Shown piece by piece: positions 13,455 to 25,400 of a stretch of 64,000 bases of DNA (position 1 is the first letter of the stretch; each line of letters begins with the position of its first letter). The position numbers and the translations under genes are program-made. Under the pieces are notes generated by a model. It saw only the letters and a program-made list of their open reading frames with translations, was not told where the DNA came from and made no database searches. This DNA is from Beaufortia kweichowensis. Taxonomy: Eukaryota > Chordata > Actinopteri > Cypriniformes > Gastromyzontidae. Where the stretch lies: positions 7,850,501-7,914,500 of the forward strand of contig CM032802.1 in assembly GCA_019155185.1 (NCBI GenBank). Reading direction: 5' to 3'.

Positions 13455-16400
13455 AGGGATGCCAAAGGCCAGTATTTGTTCGACCTTATTTGCCACCATC
13501 TAAACCTGCTGGAGAAGGACTATTTTGGCATTAGATATGTGGATCCAGATAAACAACGGGTGAGTGTACCAGCATGTGTCTGACGTCAAAACCATCCAAG
13601 GTCACTGGAGCACCAATTCATCATCTTTACATTCATGCCCACAACTGTGTTTTATTATGAGAAAGCTATCCCATCTGTTAGGACACTCACTTTGGCTTTC
13701 ATTTCTTAAAGTGCATTGTGATGTTTAATACATAAAGAATCCACATGTGCTATAGGTAGGCTGTATTTTTATTCATTTGTAGTGGTCAGATTGAACGACG
13801 GGGTCATTCAGAAGTAATCACAGATTGTCAAAGAGAGAGACACGGGTTAGGAGTGATGCCATAAACCCATAGGAAGGACAGCTCTGAAAATCATAAATCA
13901 TATGAGTAGATCAGTGTAAGGGCAGAGATATTTGCCCTTGACTGTGTTATGTACAGAGGGACCAGGGAAACAGTGTCTTGAGGATCGGTACCGCTAGTGT
14001 TTAGTTTCTCTGTAATTTAGCTTGTTGTTGTTAAAACGGTCATGTGCTGTGAAAAAAATTATAGAGGAAATTATCAATATAGCTAGACATATCATCGATA
14101 TGCAATATCATTAGTAGGCAGAATTAAGAATAATGTAATTATACCAGATTTTGATTAATAGGATCTTTTGTTGTGTTTTGTATGTTTTGCTAGCACAAAT
14201 ATGATAATATAGTGGTTTTATTTAAAGAAATATTTATAAACATCAATTTTTTTTAGAGTCATTCAAATTGAAAAATTTTTTATTCACACATTAATTATTT
14301 AATTTGATATTTTATTATATATTTTAGTAATATTTTTTATTTTTAAGTAATTTAAACAATAATAAATGTATATATTCTTTATACTGTATATATATATTTA
14401 CTGAAATAAAATACACATTCTCTCTAAAATTTAAGATCTGTGCTGATCTGTGCCAGTTTAATTATCACACATTCTTATCATGTCTGTCTTTTGCACTGAC
14501 CTCCTTTGGGAACCTCTCGCGTTGAGTGACATAAATAATAATGAGGGCATCTAAAGATGCCTTCATCCAGCATCAACAATCTAGCATCAACTAAGTGCCC
14601 TCAATTCCCCTCAGATTATTCCTAGTTGGCAAAATATGCCCTATATTAGCTGGCTCCCTAGAATACAATAGTATGAATGGGAAAATATCGGCAAAAAGCT
14701 TTCAGCTCAATACAATCTGAAACTAAATCCAGTGAAAGACCACAATGCTGTTTCATTAGCCTCCTGGTCCTGAATATGCTTCTTTCAGAAATCCAATGGT
14801 TTAGCTTGGCTGATTTGGCTTATCTGTGACCGCACACAATAGCGGCGATAGAATCTCACTGTGTCGTTGAAGATGGTGATGTTTAGCTCATGAGAAGGGA
14901 GATGAAATGATTAATATATCCACCCTGCCCCCTTCTCACACTGATATTGAAGAGTCTCTGTATCATCCCACACCAACCACCTGCTTCTGTTTAATTACGT
15001 GTTAGATGAAAGATAGATGTAATATGTGTGTGTACATGTAAATGTGCTTGTGTATAGTCTAAGCTTTAAAACTCTCTCCTCTTTTTTAGCACTGGCTGGA
15101 GTTCACCAAATCAATTGCTAAGCAGATGAAATGTAAGTATTAGTCCAATATTATTTACAGCATGCTTGTTGCCATAATTGAGCAATCACAGACATTATCA
15201 ATGAGAACTGTAATAAAGCACGCAAATCTAAATCTACAGAACTAAAAAAATATCTAAAATAATCAGTTGATATAGATAAAGGTGATGTTCTTGCTCGTAG
15301 TGGGTCACTAAACCTTTTGCAGACTAGTGAAAATTGTGACTGGCATATGATTGATGATGATTGATGTCTGAGATGAGTCGAGGTAAATCTCATGTTTTGC
15401 ATTGTCTTTTCACAGCACAACCTCCGTTCACAATGTGTCTACGGGTGAAGTTTTATCCAACAGACCCTGCTGCTCTTAGGGAGGAGATAACAAGGTACAG
15501 TCAATGTTTAAATAGGATATAAAAATGCCATGTGACAATATGAAGGAATCTGTATGAACGTTTGACATCTGTGGTCACTGTCCTTGTTTGATGACGATTA
15601 TTCAAAATTTGTCTTTTTCCATTCTACAAAACACATAATTGTAAACTGGACTAAATAAATCTCTGCTTGATAAAGTGTCATAAACAAAAGTGGTAACAGA
15701 TCTTTGACAACACTTGAAGAATTGCAGACGTTGCACTTGCTTTGAGAAATGCACTGCTTACACCACTTTACCATTGAAAAGCATTAAGCGAGAACAGATC
15801 CTCGTATCCTCGAAGGCGGTAAAACATCAGCCTTTATAATTACACTGAGTTCTCTAACACAAGTATGCAGTACTAAAAGCAGTTTGCTGTCTGTTGTCTG
15901 ATTTTCCAGTGCTTAAATGTTACACGCGAGTCCTGCTAAGTAACTTACTTTGCGCACCGAAATGGAAAGATCTTAAAACACTTTAAATATATACAAGCGC
16001 CTTATCCACTTTCTTCTGTTCTCTTTAAAAAGCTGTTTCTCTGTGCTTGTGTGTTAAGGGAAGATATATATGGTCAGTGACTGCTTACAGATTCCTCTAA
16101 ATGATACATGATTAGCCTCTAGCTAGAAAGTCTTGGCTGGCAATATGGTACTTTTTCTGCCTCTTTCATCCGCTCTCATGCAGACTGCAATGAGGTCACC
16201 CAGAAACTCTCACGCTCAGATCTGAAAACAGATCTTAAATGCTCTTCTGATACGCTCAGATTCTGATATCGTGATGAAGAGCCACGTTAATGACATCATG
16301 TGCATGCGTGAGTGGCGGTTTGCAAGCCACAGTTAATGTGATTGATGTGGGGCAACAGAGTGCAGTTTAATGTCCTGAGAAATGAAACGCTTTGGGGGGA

Positions 16401-19400
16401 CACCAAATAATAAATAAAAGTGAGAGGAGGAGAAAAGATTATGAGGAGAGGGGGATAATATAAAATTATAATGAGAGGAGGAAAGAAAAAGATATGCTTA
16501 TAAAAGCTAATAAGAAGAGGAGAGGAGAAGATGAAATAATATATGGTAAAGAAAAAAAGGACTTGGGAGGCGAGAGGAAAGTGATAGGAGTATGAGGACT
16601 GGAAATGAGTAGAAAGAACGGGCAGGTAGTAGAAAGAGAATGGGCAGAAAGGAACACTAATGAGCGATTTACAGGTAGGTGGTAAGGCAGGAGGTATTAT
16701 TAGAAAGAAGAGAACGTCATTTAGCAGATGTGGAAGAATGAATGAAGACACTCACATTGCACAAGGTTTTTAAGTAAGCATTTTTAAGTTTTAGTTTTCA
16801 GATTGTTTTTTTACGTTAAAAAATATATATATTTGTTATTTATATTGTGTATATTATTAATGTTTATTCAGGTTTCTGTGCATATTTCACAAAGCAAAAG
16901 CAGAGGTGACACTGACATGTGTAATGTGGTCCTATTAAAGGCAGGTTAGAGATATAGAAGGAAACCGATATGTAGGCCAAGAATGTACCGGTGGCAACAA
17001 AACTTGCCATTTTTGTACTGTCACCCAGAGAATTCATGGAACATAATTGCTTTTTAGCTCTTATGGCCTCTTAAGTGAAAAGCTATTAGCTGTAGCTGGG
17101 CTGGCCTACTTTGAGAAGTTAAAGACAAGCATGTCGCACTTTACTCCTGAGACATCTGTTGCGCTGAAGGTGAGAGGAACCAACCGCCAGATGTGACACA
17201 TTGCACAGGGACCAGATTAATGAATAGGAAAATATGAGATGGGTAATAATGGAGATCGTTGTAAATGTTTTGAATACATTGCAATGACTTGAAAAATCAG
17301 TGATGATCTCAGTGTTTCAGTAAATCATATATATATTTTGTTAAACCTTATTCATAATCACTATTAAACGTAAAAAAATTGTATGATGAAGAAGTAAATG
17401 AAGCTTTATTTTCTCCTTTCGTACCCTGGTTGCAGGTATCTTGTCTTCCTACAGATCAAAAGAGATCTGTACCACGGTCGTCTCCTCTGTAAAACATCCG
17501 ATGCGGCCTTATTGGCGGCGTACATCTTACAAGGTAAAACAGAAGGCCGGATGGATTCTGGATCTTCACACACTGCTCCAAACATACACCTGACTGGTAT
17601 AAAAGTTAATATAAGTTCTATGACAAACTTTATAAGAGATTAGATTGCTTAGCAGTATATACTGTACATCATATATATCACAATTTAACATTTTTATATC
17701 AATTAATGCAAATTTGATGTAAAAAGTTTTTGCTTAATGACTTAATTTAACTTTTAACTATGAACTTTTTTTTAAAAGCTTGACTATGGACACACTTTGT
17801 CATAAAGCAGTGTCCAGGGATGTGTAGGGAATTTGCTAGTATTTTGCAGAGATGTAAGAAGTTCAGTCACACGAGAAGGGAAAGGCTTGATGCACTGATG
17901 TTGTTTGACAGGTTGATCAGAGGCATGTTTTAGGGGATGTTGTTGAATTAAAGATGCACTGTTCCATCACTTCAGTGCACACAGCAATAGTAAACCACGG
18001 GCAAAAACAAACAAATAACATAAGAAAAAATGCTGTCAATAGTTTAACTCATACTTACAGTGACTTCATATCTTGCTTGTAAAGATATACAGTATGTAAT
18101 CAACTCCAATTTTGTTTACAGTCAGCATATTCCTTAAGACACATAAAAGCACGGCCAAAACCCTTTTTCAAAATGAAACATTGATATTTGAGTCTGCTGT
18201 GCTGTTGAGAATGTAGATTATGTATGGTTGAATAATGAAAATTGATTTTTGTGAATGCTTTGTAGCTGAAATTGGAGACTATGACCCGGGAAAGCATCCA
18301 GAAGGTTACAGCTCAAAGTTCCAGTTCTTCCCAAAGCACTCAGAGAAACTGGAGAGAAGAATTGCCGAGATTCACAAGACTGAGTTAATGTATGTAGACT
18401 TTCTTGCATTTCTTCATGTGTGTAGAAAGAATTACTTCTCTTATTTCTCTTTCAATCTCTCCTTCTCAAACATTTCTGTTGACAAGAGATGGCAGGGTTA
18501 GTCACTGCTAACAGATTTTCTTACTGTATCAGTTTTAATGTAAACATTTTGGCATGTCACTACTTCTTAATGACAAAGTTTTTATTGCATGCTTTATGAT
18601 CTGTTTATTGATAGACTGTGCATGTCAGTTGACTGTCATGTACAGTAAAGACTTGATCGACCTTCTGCACTGTTCATATCTTTGAAGTGGTGAAATCGTT
18701 TTTTACACACACACACACATTCACTTTCTCACACTCATGCAGACTGTCATCAGTGAGGTCATTACTGTAAATCTTTGCTCTCCGCACTGTAGGTCTTTGC
18801 TCTGCCAGTTTACTATGGCACAAAGGCACAAGGTCAGCAGTGTGCTAGCCCTCGCCCTCCATCCACGCACGAGTCCAATTAGCTCTCTGAAAGCCCTTAC
18901 AGACATAATGCCAAAGGGTAGTGATGGATTTAGTAAATAGTCTGGTAATTAGTTGGACCTAGTAGGGTTGTATTGTGTGTTTTACCACATATGGGCTGCA
19001 AATCAATATAAGGTTGTATTGAACACTGACTAAATCCTGTGTTGACTGCTGTGTTTGACTGCGATGGAAGATATGGTCACATCAGGATTCTCAATAATCC
19101 ACCAGATTAGAGTATGACAGCTGCTGCCCTCTGGTGGTGTGTCTGATCTATGACAAGATCAGTTTATAATTAAAAGTATCTTTGGTATGTAGCGAAAGAA
19201 TGCCAGCTAAGATCTTTGAAAATGTTTCAGAAACGTATTAAAAAGTCAGTCCTGGAATCTGAGAATCATCGCTTTATCTCCGTGTTAAGGGCCGCTTTTC
19301 TCTGATTTTTATTCGTCTTGTTACATCAAGATCCTGAATGTTGAATGGTCAACATTGAATAAAATATGCATATGGAAGAGGTTTCCTGGTGTGATGATAC

Positions 19401-22400
19401 TTGAACTGGTCTGGTTAGTTTGTTGTGTAAATGACCGCTAATCAATACGGTCCAAGTATAAACTGACAAAAATAGATTCTGACAAAAAAATTCAATTTCA
19501 ATTCAGTTTTTTTAGGCATATTACTGTGTTCAAAGGGTTTCCAAAACTACTACGAATGCAGGTTTAATCGATTCACTACAACATTAATTAAGGATCTGTT
19601 GGTCATAATTACTTATAAATATCTTTTATAGTAAATATAAATTTGAGCAAGTTTTTTGTTCTTTTTTAAAGTTCTTTATCGTGAAATGTCATGTTGTTTT
19701 GCAGAGGTCAAACTCCAGAGACATCTGAACTGAAGTTCCTGCAGAAAGCACAAATGCTTGAAACGTACGGTGTGGATCCTCATCCATGCAAGGTTAGACG
19801 GCTCGATCCATTTTAAATTAAAGCTGTATAGACAATGTATGCTGTATGCTGAATTACAGAGATAACGTGGTGCTTCTGTTGTTGTTTTTTCCCAGGATGT
19901 CTCTGGGAACCCAGCTTTCCTCGCCTTTACTCCCTTCGGTTTTGTTGTGCTTCAGGGGAACAAGCGAGTCCATTTTCTGAAATGGTGAGTGACTAATACT
20001 CACCTCTTTCCCAAACTGAACCTCTTAGGGCGCGAGTAAACAAAGACGTGTATGCACACATATATGGAGAAGCTAAAAATAATGAGTAATTCTTGTCTTG
20101 AGACGGCTCTGAGTATACAGTCACAGCTGGTTTTATTATATTGTATTATATGTACCCGACCAAAAGGGCCTGACCATCTGCTGCTGTTAGGGCTGACAGG
20201 TGTCCAATTATCCATCCAGAGGCCATGTTAAAAGTCATCTGGCCATAACAAGTCTGTAGGGACTGTCTTTAAAAAAGCATAAAATGTAGTAAAATAGTGT
20301 CTCAGAGTCGCTGGGTTTGTTTGCAACACATTGGGAGAGTGGGGTAAGATGTGTCACTTTCTCCTAAAGTTAATATAGCCAAAATTAATATCTTAGGTAT
20401 TTAAGTAATTTATATTTTAAGGGAAATGTATAAATTACGTTTAAAAAATGTGATTTACTAGCGGTTTTCCAAAATATTTCATGAGCCTAAATCTGTGTTG
20501 CTGTGTGAATCCTTAAACAGGAACGAGGTGACCAAACTGAAGTTTGAGGCAAAGACTTTCCATATATATGCAAATCAGAAAGAGGTGAGCTGATGAATTA
20601 TGCAAGCATTGGTGCGACCAAGTTACAATATACCACATTTACTTATGATAACAGACCCACAATGTGACTCTCTATCAGTGCACTTCTAATGACTTTAATA
20701 ATACATTTCTATGCACAGGACAGAAAGATCATTTTGACATACTTCGCACCAACCCCAGAGGCCTGCAAACATCTTTGGAAATGTGGCGTTGAAAATCAAG
20801 CCTTTTACAAGTGAGTTTCAAAATGTATTTATATCAATTTAATCCAGACTTTAGATGCATACAATGCTTCTGAAAGGTCAACTGCACAATTTGTCCTCGT
20901 TTTGGCTCTTTTAAATTGCGAACACTATGTCATTTCTTTTCCCCAGAGTGTGATATTTAAGACTTGTTTTCACGGCTTTGTAACTAATAACACAAGACAC
21001 ATTTGCCCCATCTAGATGAGGCATGTGCAGATCGGTGGGGGTTTTGGTTTGGTTTCCTCAGTCTAGATACTGTCACCGTGTTTTAACCTCACCGAGGGTC
21101 ATTTAATGGAGGAGCTGTGTGTCACAGATGACCTTTACTGCGTGAGCAATGACAGAAGTGAGGTTGAACGCTCCGGAGGGGTGCCCATGCCCGTTTCGGT
21201 CACGGCCGATTGTACGTGTCCTTGCCCGCTTGATGGGGATTGTTTAAAGACACCTTCAGCCTAACACAAACTGCAGTGTTATGGATGAACAGGATTGTTT
21301 TCTAAATAAAGAGCCCAGTTTCACAGCACTGCACAGCCAGTGTGATTTCTGTCTTTTGTTTTGTGATGAATGATTTTGGCTGATAAAGGTGACGTCTTTG
21401 GAAACCTCTGCACAGCGTGGGAAAGCTGAATTGATGTGAAGAGGATGGTGTAATCAGTGATTTGGCAGCACCTCCACAGCTTTATCACCACTGAATCTGC
21501 ATCGTATCGCGAGTCTTTCCCTTCCCCTGGGGCATGAGAAATGTGTAGCTGTAGATACGGTCCTCCAGAAAGTGGAATTTGTGGCAGGTGAAGGGAGATG
21601 ATAATTTAAAAGTGGGTTTTATGTTTCACAAAACATAGCTGTGTTTGAGAAGGACATTCCAAACCTGGTGATGAAAAGCTTGAATAAAATGATCTCCAAA
21701 GGCTTTCTAAACTGAAACGCTGGAGCTCTTCATGTGGTTTAATAGAAAGAGTGTAAAGAATACCAGCTTTAGAAACCAAATTTACTGTAGTATAATGTCA
21801 TTAAGAGTGGGCTGTATGACAAAGTCATCTAATATCACAGGAAAACATATTGGCTCGTATTGGTTCAACACCAGGTATGACTCTTTTCTTTCTCTGTTCA
21901 GGCTGGAGAAGTCAAGCCAGGTCCGTACGGTATCCAGCAGTAACCTGTTTTTCAAGGGCAGTCGTTTCCGATACAGGTAAGTGTGAACAGACAGCCGTAG
22001 TACGGTTCATTGCAGATGGACTTTTACAGCCTCAGGGTCCTCTCACAGAGGAACAAACCCCCTGCTCCTAAAACAACCTACTTTCATCACGGTCACTTAC
22101 GTAAAGGTGACTGCTTTGGATCCAATGCACCAAGCAGATGCTGTTCTCACAGGCCACCTTTTACACACAAGTGCTTATTTAATAATGGCAATTGTAACAG
22201 ATGAATGGAGCCATCAGGGCAATTAAACAGTAACCCCCAATTAGGAAATTGATAACAGTTATTTTCTTACTTCTGTGCGTGAGACAGACAGGACGCTGTG
22301 GAGTCCACGGGGGGATGGCTTTTGTTTAGAGGGAAGTGTTTCAGTCACAGAACGAGAGACAGCGATTAAGTTAAGAGAGAGAACTCGATAAGGTTAATCT

Positions 22401-25400
22401 AATTCTTGAGCTTCATGGACTCCAGTAGCAGTGGTCACCATCAGTCATTGTTACAAGGACCACAGTTACAACAATAATACCAGAGAATTGGAACATGACT
22501 TGTCATCTTTAACTAATTACACTGAAAAAAATACATTTTAGTTTTTCTGAGAAAATTGTCAAAATTAGTTAGTTGCTTAAAACAAGTAAAACATCTGTCA
22601 GTGGGAAAAGAACATAAACACTTGAGTATAATAATTCACTTGAGTGTAATTTGTTTAAAGTATAAAACTCAATTAATTTTAATAGTTTTCTCAGAAAATC
22701 TCACATCAGCTTGCTTATCAGGTAAATATATGTTAAGAATGTTAAGACATTTGTATTAAAAAAACAGGACAAAATGTAAAAAAAAAATACTAAGAAATTC
22801 TTTTTTTACAGTGTAGTTATAGTATTTTTCTTTGGTTGTTTTAATAAAAAAGCTGTTTTTTATCAAGGACCTTGAACATGTAAAGTGGGCATTATGGGCA
22901 CAAACATCATGCTATTATTATTATTGCAACATTTGGAAAATGGTCTTTAATTGATTATTATTATTATTATTTATAATGTATTATTTATGTTTATTATTGT
23001 CTATTTTTTTTTCTCAATTTATTTTTGTTTTGTTTTAGTGGAAGAGTAGCCAAAGAGGTAATGGAGCAGAGTGCAAAAATAAAACGGGAACCTCCAGAAA
23101 TACACAGGTACTCTACGCATGACTGGATGCCATTAACTAATCAAGTGTCTCTTTTTTAAATGTCTGCCTGGATCCTGTAGCTACAGAATGTACAGTAACA
23201 TGATCAATCAGGGTGTTGCTACAGTACTGTATGTGTATGTGGTCACAGGGCTGGTCTGGTGCCCAGCAGAAGCTGTCCATCCATCACCCACGGGCCGCGG
23301 CTGAGCAGTGTACCACGCACCCGCCGGAGAGCCGTGCACATATCCATTATGGAAGGTGAGAGGGCAGTTCATCCATTAACCAGAGTTCAGCTCTGTACAC
23401 CGAAACCAATTAAATATTACCCAAAACCATAGAAATGATTTTAAATGTCAAAGCAATGAACAGTATGTAATATCATTAAAAATATTCTCAGAGAGCCAAC
23501 CTATAATTTAGTCTTATAAAGTTATTTAAAACTAAGCTGTTACTTTGCTGACGTATTAATTGTTTTGTACACACTGAGCTCAGGCAATATGGTAATATGA
23601 GGTCTTCAGTTAAGGGAATGAGAGTGCAGATGTCCCTGTCAGTCAGGCTTCTCTATTTCTGTGCCAGCTGTGTACAGTCAGTAATATATACTGCCCTGTG
23701 ACACCAGATGTGCCACCCTGTTCCCACCCATCCAGGGTAATCTTAAAGGATAATCCTCACTTTATTTTCATCCGCTGAGCTCGGCTGTTATACAAACATC
23801 ATAAAGAGCAATGCTTGTTGTTAAAGGAATAGTTCACTTAAAAATGACATCATATTTTACTTATTTTGCAATACAAATGTCTACAAATTTTTAAATCATG
23901 ATACATTTGCTTGAGAAACAAAATGATGTATGACAATAAGTCTTGTTTTCTAAAACAAACACTAATAAAAATTAAGTGTGCTTATTTGCATACAGAAAAT
24001 TCAAGTTTATTTTTCTTACCCCCTTGGCAGATATATTTTTGCTTGTTTTAAGATATTAAATTTTTCTGAGAAAATTATCAAAATTAGTGAGTTTATGCTA
24101 AAAACAAGCAAAAAATCTGCCAATGGGGAAGGAAAAATGAACAAATATAAAAATAAACTTATTTAAGTATAAGTTGAAACTTTGCTTATATACATTTGAT
24201 ATTTTTAAAAATAACATTAACAGTAATATTTTTATTAAAAAATTTGAGATTAGATCATTACTCATTTTTGTTTACACATCTTTTCTCTGGGGAAACTTCA
24301 AAGGGGAAATACTGAAGTCTGGTTGAGGTGTTTTAATGCAGTTGCAATGAATTAGACTATCAAGCATCAAATAATGACACCAAAGCAGCATGAAGGTATC
24401 ATAAAAGCCTGTGACTTGTGTGCTATATTACAAGTCTACTGAGGCCATATGACAGCTGATGAGCGTTGTGTGAAAAACAAACATTATTCACTCTGACTTG
24501 CATGTAAAAGCTTCTCCACAGATTCAGTTTTTCTTCCATGGAAAGAAAGTCACGCTGTAACAGTGATCTCAAGCTAGATAATCTTCCGATGAACACTTCT
24601 GTCTTCCCCAGCACTCTCAACCACCCACATTAAACTCGACTATCTCACATGTGCTGACGGTGTTTCTTGAAGGAGTATTAATACCCTCCTCTGAAAATAG
24701 TCAAGGCCTTTCTCTCCATTTAAGTCACTGGCTGAGGGAGGGGGAGGTGCGAGACCACGCAAGCCTGGCTGAGGCACGGTTAGTCGCTGCTTTGGATACC
24801 TATTCTGCCGTCTGCCTGCAGTTACTTTTGCTAGCACACCCAGGCATTTACCCAGCAGCCCATGGTGGAAATAGGGCACCGGTAACAGGGATTGTAATTG
24901 TTTTTACGTTTTACGCCAGACGGTTGTTTGTCGGATCCAACCATGGTTAAGTGCCTAATCCGTATCACCACACGGGTGAACGTTCACCTGCGCATGATCA
25001 ACCATTGTTATCGGGATGTAAAGGTTCGGGTGTTGAGTCTGGGGCCTCGTATGCTGGGTAAGGCCCTTGGCGTGCTGCCCCTCTACCCGTCACTCACGGG
25101 GCATCAGGATCAGCTGCGGGCATCACCATTGCCAATGTCCTCAATGCCGTATGCAAGGGCCAGCACACCTTTAGGTAAAGTCTAATGCTTGTGTTTGTGT
25201 GTGATGGTTTACATGAATTACATATTTGATGGTGAAGTAGCATTTGATGTCATAGTTTTATTTCACAGATCATTGGTGTAGATAAAATAATGAACAGATG
25301 CATGAGCTTACATTACATGGGCTTTTAAATCACTAAATTGCTTGACTTGGAAATTTCCTTGGAAGTTACTTTTTTGTCTGAGATGGAGGCCAGTGAAAGA

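Noticed and set aside
16296..16751. 151-codon minus-strand ORF
   Set aside because: It is the complement of a purine-rich low-complexity tract; composition is almost only Phe, Ser, Pro, Leu, Ile and Tyr, with no family resemblance.
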